Below are positions 54,702 through 64,000 of a stretch of 64,000 bases of DNA, one piece after another. The translations under genes and the position numbers were made by a program. The stretch is from Rugamonas sp. A1-17. GTDB lineage: Bacteria; Pseudomonadota; Gammaproteobacteria; Burkholderiales; Burkholderiaceae_D. Location: positions 177,599 to 241,598 of the forward strand of contig JAJLPB010000014.1 in NCBI GenBank assembly GCA_025548565.1, in the 5' to 3' direction. The notes below the pieces were generated by a model. The model worked only from the letters and a program-made list of their open reading frames with translations. It ran no database searches and was not told the DNA's origin. How positions within the stretch are numbered: the first letter of the stretch is position 1; each line of letters opens with the position of its first letter.

Positions 54702-55231
54702 GCCGGCACCTCGCGCACAAACAGGGGCTGCAAGCTGCGCAGCAACCGCTCGCTCCGGTCGCGGGAAAAGGCCGGATCGCTGACGGGCAGGCACAGATAA
54801 AACCGGTTGCGGGTGGCAAGCTCGAATTCTTCCACCGCGAACAGCGGATGGTACAGCTTGGGCAAGCCGTTGAGCAGCAACATGCCGAATACCGCGGCCA
54901 GCGCAGCGCCCAGGATGGTGAACTCGAAGGTGGCCGGGATGAACGACGGCCAGCTGTGCAAAGGCCGTCCGCCGACATTGATGGGATAGTCGATGACCGC
55001 CGAATACCACTGCATGAAATACGTGCCGGCGCCGCCAAGCAGGCCGCCGATCAGGGTGATCAGCGGCACGTGGTTGCGCTTGAGGCCCACCAGTTCGTCC
55101 AGGCCTTCCAGCGAAAACGGCGAGTAGGCCTCGAAGCGACGGAAGCCGTGTTCGCGCACCGCACGGGCGGCGGCCATCAGCGCGTCTGCGGTGGAAAATT
55201 CGGCCAGCAAGCCGTACAGGGGCGCGCTCAT
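54698..55231 (-). CDS. actD: Alternative complex III subunit ActD (DUF3341)
   Basis: A 177-aa membrane protein with the DUF3341 layout: soluble N-terminus with GFRRFEAYSPF, then two helices (VPLITLIGGLLGGAGTYFMQW; FEFTILGAALAAVFGMLLLNGLP) separated by a periplasmic loop (YPINVGGRPLHSWPSFIP). It is a structural subunit of ACIII. ATGA overlaps with actC and actE. Confidence 0.92.
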   Translation of the reverse strand: MSAPLYGLLAEFSTADALMAAARAVREHGFRRFEAYSPFSLEGLDELVGLKRNHVPLITLIGGLLGGAGTYFMQWYSAVIDYPINVGGRPLHSWPSFIPATFEFTILGAALAAVFGMLLLNGLPKLYHPLFAVEEFELATRNRFYLCLPVSDPAFSRDRSERLLRSLQPLFVREVPA

Positions 55232-56615
55232 GCCGGCTCCCGCGCACTGTCGCGCACCAGGCCGCGCATCTCCGCCATTGAAATCGCAGGCAGGAAGCGC
55301 ACGAATAGCAGGAACAGCCACACGAACAACGCCATCGAGCCCAGCAACTGCACCCAGTCCCATACGGTCGGGTAGAACATGCCCCAGGCGGAAGGCAGGA
55401 AATCCTGGTGCAGGGATGAGACGACAATCAGGAAACGCTCCATCCACATGCCAAGGTTGATGACCAGACTGAGCACAAACAAGGTGGGCACGTGGTGGCG
55501 CAGCCGCCGCCACCACAGCAGCTGCGGCAGCACCACGTTACAGACGAGCATGCTCCAGTAGATGGGCGCGTAGGCGCCGACCCAGCGGTCGACGGTGACA
55601 TGGCGCTCGTATACATCGCCGCTGTAGAAGGCGGTGAAGATCTCCGCCGCGTAGCCATAGGCCACCATCGCGCTCGTGGCCAGCAGCACCTTGCCGGCAT
55701 TGGCCAGGTGGCGCTCGGTGATGAAATCCTTGAGCCCGAAGAAATGCCGCAGCGGTATGGCCAGGCTCAGCACCATGGCAAAGCCGGAGAACAGCGCGCC
55801 GGCGACAAAATACGGCGGGAAGATGGTCGAATGGTAGCCAGGGGTATTGCCGATGGCGAAGTCCAGCGCCACGATCGTATGCACCGACACCACCAGCGGC
55901 GTGGCCAGGCCGGCAAGCAGCAGATAGGCGGTTTCGTAACGCGCCCAGTGTCGCGCTTCGCCACGCCAGCCCAGCGCGAGCAAGCCATACACCACCTGCT
56001 TGCCGCGCTGGCCATGGCGCCCTGCCCGGTCGCGCAAGCTGGCCAGATCGGGCAGCAGCCCGACGTACCAGAACATCAGCGACACCAGCAGATAGGTGCT
56101 AATGGCGAAGAAATCCCATACCAGCGGACTGCGCCACTGCGGCCACAGGTTCATGATGTTCGGATACGGCACCAGCCAGTAGAAGAACCAGGGCCGCCCC
56201 AGGTGCAAAATGGGAAAAATGCCGGCGATGCCGGCCGCGAACAAGGTCATGGCCTCGGCAAAGCGGTTGATCGAGGTACGCCATTTCTGCCGCAGCAGCA
56301 ACAGCACGGCGGAGATGAAGGTGCCGGCATGGCCGATGCCGATCCACCACACGAAGTTACCGATCGCGAAGCCCCATGCCACCGGAATGTTGACGCCCCA
56401 GATGCCCACGCCTTCGACGAACAGCCAAACCATGGCGCCGAAAAACGCCAGCACGCCGATAAAGGTCAGCCCGAACGCGGTCCACCAGACCTTGCCGAAG
56501 GAGCGGTCAAGCACCACGCCGGCGATTTTATCGGTGACGCTGGCATAGTCGTAACCGGCCCGCAACATGCCGATGTCCCGCGACACGGGCTGGCCTGCGC
56601 GGTTATGTTCGGTAC

Positions 56616-56619
<4 letters not shown>
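55228..56619 (-). CDS. actC: Alternative complex III subunit ActC (NrfD/PsrC-like quinol-binding protein)
   Basis: A 463-aa integral membrane protein with about ten helices of the NrfD/PsrC family: VAWGFAIGNFVWWIGIGHAGTFISA, FPILHLGRPW, VSVHTIVALDFA, PYFVAGALFSGFAMVL and YWSMLVCNVVLPQLLW. ActC holds the quinol oxidation site and contacts the Fe-S part of ActB. Length is as expected for ActC. The gene overlaps actB by 4 bp. Confidence 0.94.
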
Positions 56620-59428
<2,809 letters not shown>

Positions 59429-59432
<4 letters not shown>

Positions 59433-60079
59433 CGGTGGCAGCTGGAGCAGTTGGTCAGCGCATTGGCGTCGCGAAGATGATAAATGCGGCTTAGCTGGCG
59501 CATCTCGTCTTCGGTCATGGGCCGCTGCGGTTCCATGGACAACACCTGCGACAGCGGGCGCACGTGCTTGGGTGCGCTGCGGTGACAGGACAGGCACCAC
59601 TGCATGTTGAGCGACGAGGCACGCCAGGTCAGCGGCATCTGGTCGATCTGGCCGTGGCACTCGATACACGCCACGCCTTTGTTGACGTGGATGTCGTGCT
59701 CGAAATAGGCGAAGCCGGGCAGATCGTGCACGCGGGTCCAGGCGATCGGGCGCCCGGTCCGCATGCTCTCATGCAGCGGCGCCAGCGCTGGCGAATCCAC
59801 GTACAGCTGGGAGTGGCAGGTAAGGCAGATGGTGGTGGAAGGCATGCCGGCAAAGCTGGATTTCTCCACCGAGGTATGGCAGTAGCGGCAATCGATGCCG
59901 TCGTCGCCCACGTGATGCTTATGGCTGAAGCGGATCGGCTGGTCGATCGGCTCCAACGCTACGTGGGCTGGGTCCATCCGCCACTTGGCTAGCGCAATCG
60001 TGGCGATACCCAAGAGCAGCAAGGCCAAAAGCGCCAGTTTGATTCCGAGAACCGCAGGTTGGGAAAACGTGGGGGTCAT
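59429..60079 (-). CDS. actA: Alternative complex III subunit ActA, pentahaem cytochrome c
   Basis: A 216-aa protein with one N-terminal membrane helix (LALLALLLLGIATIALA) and five CxxCH haem motifs: CRYCH, CLTCH, CIECH, CLSCH and CSSCH at the C-terminus. This matches the pentahaem ActA of ACIII, which accepts electrons from ActB. It is the first gene of the operon. The ATG at 60079 has only a weak ribosome site, so the start could be 15 codons earlier. Confidence 0.93.
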
Positions 60080-60113
60080 CTGGCACCGGCTGAATGTGTA
60101 GTTCTGTGCAGTC

Positions 60114-60130
60114 AGTATAGCCACGGTGGC
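60114..60130 (-). promoter_or_regulatory. Possible promoter/operator of the act-cox operon
   Basis: On the minus strand a good -10 box, TATACT (60119-60114), is directly preceded by the palindrome GCCAC-C-GTGGC (60130-60120). It lies 35 bp before actA and just behind the MarR gene. No convincing -35 box is seen, so an activator or another start is possible. Confidence 0.35.
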
Positions 60131-60183
60131 AAGTACGGCTCACACGTTTGCGCCAGGGCAAAGTATTCGTGGAGCGGGATGGC

Positions 60184-60522
60184 CTACAAGTCCGCCAGCG
60201 GGATGTCGGCACCTGCGGTGCCCGCCTCCAGCGCCGTAATGAGGATGTTCAAATCGTGCCCGAGGCGCGCCAGCGTCGCCGCGTCCAGGGTCGCCAACGC
60301 GTCGGGAAGCACGCCGGAAAACGGTGCCGGGGCACTGGCAAGACGTAGTTCGCCCGCCGGCAGCAAAGTAACAGTCACCGCACGCCGGTCCGCGCCGTTT
60401 CGGTCCAATATGATCAATCCCTGTGCGGCCAGGCTCTTGAGCAGATTGCTGGCCGTGGTCTGGTGAACGTCCAGCGCGCAGGCCAGTTCGCCGACGCCAA
60501 TGCCCGGCCGTTGCTGCACCAC
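60184..60522 (-). CDS. MarR-family regulator, probably 5'-truncated
   Basis: A 112-aa remnant of a MarR-type winged-helix regulator: VGELACALDVHQTTASNLLKSLAAQGLI is the recognition region and RNGADRRAVTVTLLPAG the wing. The reading frame with family-like residues continues upstream of the GTG at 60522 (SQLWALSVVQQRPG) but meets a TAA at 60571-60573 before any start codon. The N-terminal helix needed for dimerisation is therefore missing or uses a non-standard start. It lies 104 bp upstream of actA on the same strand, next to the foreign DNA boundary. Confidence 0.7.
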   Translation of the reverse strand: MVQQRPGIGVGELACALDVHQTTASNLLKSLAAQGLIILDRNGADRRAVTVTLLPAGELRLASAPAPFSGVLPDALATLDAATLARLGHDLNILITALEAGTAGADIPLADL

Positions 60523-60573
60523 GCTCAGTGCCCACAGCTGCGACTTAAAGGAACTGGGGTTCGAGGGGTCTTA

Positions 60574-60860
60574 TGATAGGGTCGCGGCGTTCGCGAAGGT
60601 ATGGAGGGCGGGTCAATCTGACCGGGTCAATCCTGCCTGCAAACGAACACGTCACATGCTGCATCTCGGCCGCGTAGCCACGTTTAGGTAATCAATTGCA
60701 GACGTTCACCGCGTATGCAGGATTAGGTAATTTGATGCTTACCGGGATCATGATGACGATCAACGTTTTACCTAAATGTAGCGCCAACCAAACAAGTAGT
60801 GGGTGTCTTTACTGTGAGCCTAAAGCTTTGCTCTGTCAGGACTTTTAGGTTAGAGCGCTA
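60574..60860. repeat. Spacer with repeated TTAGGTAA motifs
   Basis: No gene is seen here. TTTAGGTAATC (60683-60693), TTAGGTAATT (60723-60732), the inverted TTACCTAAA (60768-60776) and TTTAGGTTA (about 60844) recur within ~160 bp. They may be binding sites or an end of a mobile element. This DNA abuts the truncated MarR gene. Confidence 0.45.
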
Positions 60861-60897
60861 AAAAAAAAGGAGTCCCATCACTGGGACTCCTTTTTTT
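60861..60897. terminator. Bidirectional intrinsic terminator
   Basis: GGAGTCCCA pairs with TGGGACTCC around a 4-nt loop, with eight A before and seven T after, so it can work on both strands. It separates the MarR/repeat spacer from the tRNA-side DNA. Confidence 0.9.
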
Positions 60898-61087
60898 GAT
60901 TTGGCGGAGGCGGTGTCTGCCAGACGTATTGCAGCAGCCCGGCGGCTACCCGGAAACAAAAAGCGTGAACAATGGCCACTTTGAAGCAGGGCCGAACAAG
61001 CTACTGCATTGCCCACAATTTCCCGAAGAATACAATCAAGCAAAATATTCGGGACTCGTATTTTTTCCTTACCTTCGAAGCCCGAAA
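60898..61087. other. Non-coding stretch between two terminators
   Basis: About 190 bp without a supported gene or complete RNA. Two short overlapping frames show no family motif. The base composition is intermediate between chromosome and the AT-rich element. Confidence 0.5.
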
Positions 61088-61088
61088 G

Positions 61089-61121
61089 AAAAAAAAGGCC
61101 TGCACTAGATCGGCGCAAGCC
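61089..61121 (-). terminator. Terminator of the tRNA-Val gene
   Basis: Minus-strand hairpin GGCTTGCGC / GTGCAGGCC (nine pairs, two of them G-U) around 7 nt, followed by eight T. It lies 21 nt behind the tRNA 3' end and marks the native end of that transcript. Confidence 0.8.
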
Positions 61122-61142
61122 CTTGATTTCCTTCATAAATTC

Positions 61143-61187
61143 TGGTGGGAAGTGCAAGTTTCGAACTTGCGACCCCTGCAGTGTGAA
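61143..61187 (-). tRNA. tRNA-Val(CAC), 3' half only (attachment-site remnant)
   Basis: The minus strand from 61187 to 61143 reads as the anticodon loop TT-CAC-AC, anticodon-stem 3' strand TGCAG, variable loop GGGTC, a perfect T-stem/loop GCAAG-TTCGAAA-CTTGC, acceptor strand ACTTCCC, discriminator A and CCA. Upstream of the anticodon loop the sequence switches to AT-rich DNA, and the 5' half (acceptor, D-arm, 5' anticodon stem) is absent. This is the expected displaced 3' half left when an element integrates in a tRNA gene. The complete gene should lie at the other element end, outside the window. Confidence 0.85.
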
Positions 61188-61352
61188 AACAATAAAATTA
61201 GTTATGTAGTCGTGTAAAAACAACGACTTATAAAACTGCAAAAAATTTTTGTCAAAGTTTTTGGTTAATTTTTAGGCTGCAAGATAAGATGATGTATTTT
61301 TATCAACGTTCTCAAAAGGTCCATCTTTGAGAATGCACGCCGTAGGCAAAAG

Positions 61353-61379
61353 AAAAGCTCCATAAGGAGCTTGTTTTTT
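61353..61379 (-). terminator. Terminator behind the 144-aa gene of the element
   Basis: AAGCTCC and GGAGCTT pair around a 4-nt loop; a T-rich tract follows on the minus strand and a T6 run on the plus strand. It overlaps the stop codon of the 144-aa gene and closes the rep transcript. Confidence 0.78.
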
Positions 61380-61812
61380 ATATCTTATTTTTATTTTTAT
61401 TTTTTAATTCTTCTTTTTTCTTTCTTAGCTCTCTTTCTAACTTTTTAGATAAAAAAATAGGATTGTAATATCTTTTAATATCTTTAAAAGCTATATGATT
61501 TTTAACATTATACATTTTTAGATTGTTATTAGTATCAATCTCAATTCTTACATCTCGTATATGATTAAGTTTATTAATTATCATTACTCGTTTATAGCTT
61601 TTCTTTCTATCTAAATAATCGCTATGAAGAGTTATAACGTATAATCTATCATTTACAACATAAGTAACATGTTTAGTTTCTGTTACTTCGCAACCCTCAA
61701 AAGCCCCCTCCCCCATACTGCTTTCAAAATCCTCGTCATCTATTTCATGCTCATTTAAAAAATTTACTATTTCATAAAATGAATATTTTAATCTTGATTT
61801 TCTTTTTTTCAT
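61378..61812 (-). CDS. Hypothetical protein of the AT-rich element
   Basis: A 144-aa lysine/asparagine-rich protein I do not recognise. The N-terminus is basic (KKRKSRLKYSFYEIVNFLNEHE), an acidic stretch DDEDFESS follows, then a beta-rich core (TETKHVTYVVNDRLYVITLHSDY) and a highly charged helical tail (ERELRKKKEELKNKNKNK). It lies 17 bp downstream of the rep gene on the same strand and shares its codon use, so it is probably co-transcribed and may assist replication or DNA binding. Confidence 0.75.
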   Translation of the reverse strand: MKKRKSRLKYSFYEIVNFLNEHEIDDEDFESSMGEGAFEGCEVTETKHVTYVVNDRLYVITLHSDYLDRKKSYKRVMIINKLNHIRDVRIEIDTNNNLKMYNVKNHIAFKDIKRYYNPIFLSKKLERELRKKKEELKNKNKNKI

Positions 61813-61829
61813 ATAATCTCCTTAATTAT

Positions 61830-63920
61830 TTAATAATTATTACATAAAACTAAATTTTTTTGTATAAAATCTTTACTTATATCAACAAATTTATAAAATC
61901 TCTTGTAAATATCTTTAAAGTTGTTGTTTTTCCATTTTTTAACGGGGTGGTTTTTCTGTTTTTCTGCTTTTCGCTTTTCACTTGAATAATTATGAATAAC
62001 TAAAATACCACTATTCAAAGCATCGTTTTCAGCTTTCAAAGCAAGTTCTTTATAATTAACTCTTTTAACATATTCATTTAAATAAATATGTTCATCATCT
62101 TTGCTTTCTTTCCAACCTACCAATTCAGTTAAAATGCTTTTCTTAGTCATAAAAAAGAAGTTCTTAAGATATTGAATGTTATTAATGATGATGCCAACAA
62201 AAACCTTTTTACCCTGTGAATTAGTATTATATTTATTGCTAATCACATCAATGAAACGCTCTTTAATGAAACTATATAAATCGTTAGCTCTAATGATTTG
62301 CTCAAGTCTTGGGCTAACTCCGTCCATAGTTTGACCAGTTTTTAAACATGCTATTTTTCTAGCTAAAAATCTAAACTTAGATAAACAGTTCTCAAAACCA
62401 AAGAATGAAAAACCTCTAATGCCCAAAGCATTTCTAAAAGCATTGTTTTTAAGAACTGCATTAGTTTCATCGTCATGCTCTTTCCAAACATCAAAATCAG
62501 CATCAAAAACGGCGCATGATTTCATAATGTATTTAAAGCAGTAATTTACAGCGCCAAGTTTTGATTTATCTTCTATCTTGTTTTTGTCGCATATCCTCCA
62601 AGGGTTGCGCACTTTTTTAGATAATTCTTTATATCTTTCTCTTGTGATTTTTCCAGTATTAAGTAATGCATCTAAATTTTTTTGCTTTTCTTCACATATT
62701 AAAACTCTTTCTTTTAGTTTTGGTTTAGCAGTAAAAAAAGCATCTTTAATTTTATCTAAATCATTAATATGATGAAAAATAATGCAATGTATATGCCTTA
62801 AGCTATCAGTATGCGCCTCGCTCGTAGTTGCACCAAAATACGATTTAGCAGGTTCTAATCCCCTCATTTTCATCAACGCTCTTATGTTGTTCCAGTCCTT
62901 TGCCAGTAGTTTTGCACTGTCAGCAGCAGACACGCCGCTATATTGAAAGTCATCTTGTTTGAACTTAGGAAATGGGTGATGTTCTCCCTCGCTTGTGATT
63001 GTTACGAATGACCATGTGTAACCTCTATCTATGGCAAATAATTCCATCGTTCGGATCATGTTAATTTTTTCAGCTATATATTGCTCTTTTGATTTCGTAG
63101 CTTTAGATAAGTCCATTAAGTAACCATCTTTATTAATTAATTGCATAGATTGCATAAATCTTTGTTGTTTAACTATACTTTGTTTATAAAGATTTAATTG
63201 AGAATTACTTATGTATGTAGCCCTATCATGCCCCGCCAATTTTAATAAGCTCGCCATATGATGCAAGATTTTACGTTTTTTAGAGCTCAATTTTTTGTTA
63301 GACTTGTTCATTATTTGAGTTGTTTCTTTAACTGTTTCTGTAGTTTTTCTGTCTTCAAATAATTTAAACTCTTTCAATGATATAGTATTGAAATACTGCT
63401 CAACGTCTTTAAAGTATAAAGACCAATCATTTTGGTATTTATTTTTAACAATGAAAGATACCTCATTAAATATCTCAAAAGGTATAAATGATTTTTTGAT
63501 TTCTATTTTTTGATGCTCAACTAAAAAGTTTCTCCAGTTTTCAAAGTTCTTTTTAACATATTCATGATTGATTTCTGTTCTATTTTCAAATTTTTGTCTT
63601 ATCTCAATTATTTCATTTGTAGAGTAATTTAAGATTTCATTTGTCTTTTCTAAAGTAGTTGTATGAATATGCGCAGCTAAACAACCTAGTTCAAAGTAAT
63701 CTAAACCCTTTTTTAAGTGTAGTTTTTCAATCTGCTTGTCTGCATTCTTTGAAACTCTAATGTGTTGCTCATATTTCAAAACATAGTCATCTAAAGAATT
63801 AAGTTTGATTTTTTTCTTAATTAATCTTTTTTTAGTTAGTTTATAGTATTTATCATTAAATGACTTGACTTTCTTATCATTATCATTAGAATAAGTATTG
63901 AAATTGATTGGTTTAGACAT
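61830..63920 (-). CDS. HUH-family replication initiator, phage P2 gpA-like (two-tyrosine)
   Basis: A 696-aa rolling-circle replication endonuclease resembling phage replication gene A proteins (P2 gpA is ~760 aa). The motif SFVTITSEGEHHP precedes the metal-binding HUH motif RHIHCIIF (H376, H378), and the catalytic tyrosines are Y460 and Y464 in NYCFKYIMK. The two tyrosines four residues apart allow nicking and rejoining in turn. Lys/Asn-rich codon use differs sharply from the chromosome. The ATG at 63920 is preceded by AAAGGATTT on the minus strand. Confidence 0.88.
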   Translation of the reverse strand: MSKPINFNTYSNDNDKKVKSFNDKYYKLTKKRLIKKKIKLNSLDDYVLKYEQHIRVSKNADKQIEKLHLKKGLDYFELGCLAAHIHTTTLEKTNEILNYSTNEIIEIRQKFENRTEINHEYVKKNFENWRNFLVEHQKIEIKKSFIPFEIFNEVSFIVKNKYQNDWSLYFKDVEQYFNTISLKEFKLFEDRKTTETVKETTQIMNKSNKKLSSKKRKILHHMASLLKLAGHDRATYISNSQLNLYKQSIVKQQRFMQSMQLINKDGYLMDLSKATKSKEQYIAEKINMIRTMELFAIDRGYTWSFVTITSEGEHHPFPKFKQDDFQYSGVSAADSAKLLAKDWNNIRALMKMRGLEPAKSYFGATTSEAHTDSLRHIHCIIFHHINDLDKIKDAFFTAKPKLKERVLICEEKQKNLDALLNTGKITRERYKELSKKVRNPWRICDKNKIEDKSKLGAVNYCFKYIMKSCAVFDADFDVWKEHDDETNAVLKNNAFRNALGIRGFSFFGFENCLSKFRFLARKIACLKTGQTMDGVSPRLEQIIRANDLYSFIKERFIDVISNKYNTNSQGKKVFVGIIINNIQYLKNFFFMTKKSILTELVGWKESKDDEHIYLNEYVKRVNYKELALKAENDALNSGILVIHNYSSEKRKAEKQKNHPVKKWKNNNFKDIYKRFYKFVDISKDFIQKNLVLCNNY

Positions 63921-64000
63921 AGAAAAATCCTTTAAAATTATTTGCTTGGTAACTCATAATATAAAAGAAATTTCTTGAATGTAAACCCCCTAGTGTCCTC

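Larger units (their letters stand above)
61188..64000. mobile_element. AT-rich integrated element (partial) with HUH replication gene
   Basis: From the tRNA anticodon loop to the window end the DNA is strongly AT-rich, against a GC-rich chromosome. It encodes a two-tyrosine HUH Rep and a small unknown protein, both on the minus strand. One boundary is the tRNA-Val fragment; the other, and any integrase, lies beyond 64000. A satellite phage, P2-like remnant or integrative rolling-circle plasmid are all possible. Confidence 0.8.

Noticed and set aside
60898..60960. tmRNA- or tRNA-like 3' end (minus strand ...CCGCCTCCGCCA before a terminator)
   Set aside because: No T-loop (TTCGANN) with a matching stem and no 5' partner could be formed; too degraded to call.
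61143..61220. Complete tRNA-Val gene
   Set aside because: Only the half from the anticodon loop to CCA is present; no D-arm or 5' acceptor strand exists in the AT-rich DNA upstream.

Overview
The window reads as a chromosomal segment of a high-GC Betaproteobacterium, most likely Oxalobacteraceae (Massilia/Duganella/Janthinobacterium type). This is inferred from GC-rich coding DNA, TonB-dependent receptors and glycan loci, an alternative complex III/caa3 module and protein similarity recalled from memory; no search was run. The last ~2.8 kb is very different: AT-rich foreign DNA that joins the chromosome inside a tRNA-Val gene.

Layout. (1) 145-1886: a short-chain dehydrogenase and an exported alpha/beta hydrolase. 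(2) 2122-25662: a polysaccharide utilisation region with two GH2 enzymes, GH3 (PA14 insert), a TonB-dependent receptor, GH39, GH95, a GH5 lipoprotein, a membrane-anchored AraC regulator, a XylR-type regulator and a GH78-like enzyme. Each of its four transcription units has a pair of ATTTC-type half-sites exactly 21 bp apart, in the same orientation relative to the gene it precedes. XylR and two xylosidase-type enzymes point to a xylose-containing plant glycan; fucose/galactose and rhamnose side chains are suggested by GH95, GH2 and GH78. (3) 26200-36126: thioredoxin, an unknown protein, a PreP-like M16C metalloprotease, a MocR regulator, an STN-type TonB receptor and an SbmA/YddA-like ABC transporter. 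The arrangement suggests import of a (disulfide-bonded?) peptide and its destruction in the cytosol. (4) 36137-37452: an IS3-family element with a frameshifted transposase. (5) 37675-44136: an orphan protein, a membrane protein/gluconate-dehydrogenase-subunit-3/GMC oxidoreductase operon, and an unusual GH39-glycoamylase fusion. (6) 44325-48396: an SDR, a PoxB-like ThDP enzyme and an FMN 2-hydroxy-acid oxidase, a possible lactate-to-pyruvate-to-acetate respiratory branch. (7) 60079 down to 48406, minus strand: one 12-gene operon, ActABCDEF (alternative complex III), a small membrane protein, SCO, and caa3 oxidase subunits II (with fused cytochrome c), I, III and IV. (8) 60184-61187: a 5'-truncated MarR gene, a repeat-bearing spacer and the 3' half of tRNA-Val(CAC) with its terminator. 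(9) 61188-64000: AT-rich element with a two-tyrosine HUH replication initiator (phage P2 gpA type) and a small unknown protein; it continues past the window.

The most interesting signals are the common 21-bp-phased operator of the glycan regulon, the receptor/transporter/PreP protease/thioredoxin module, and the tRNA-Val-integrated HUH-Rep element.
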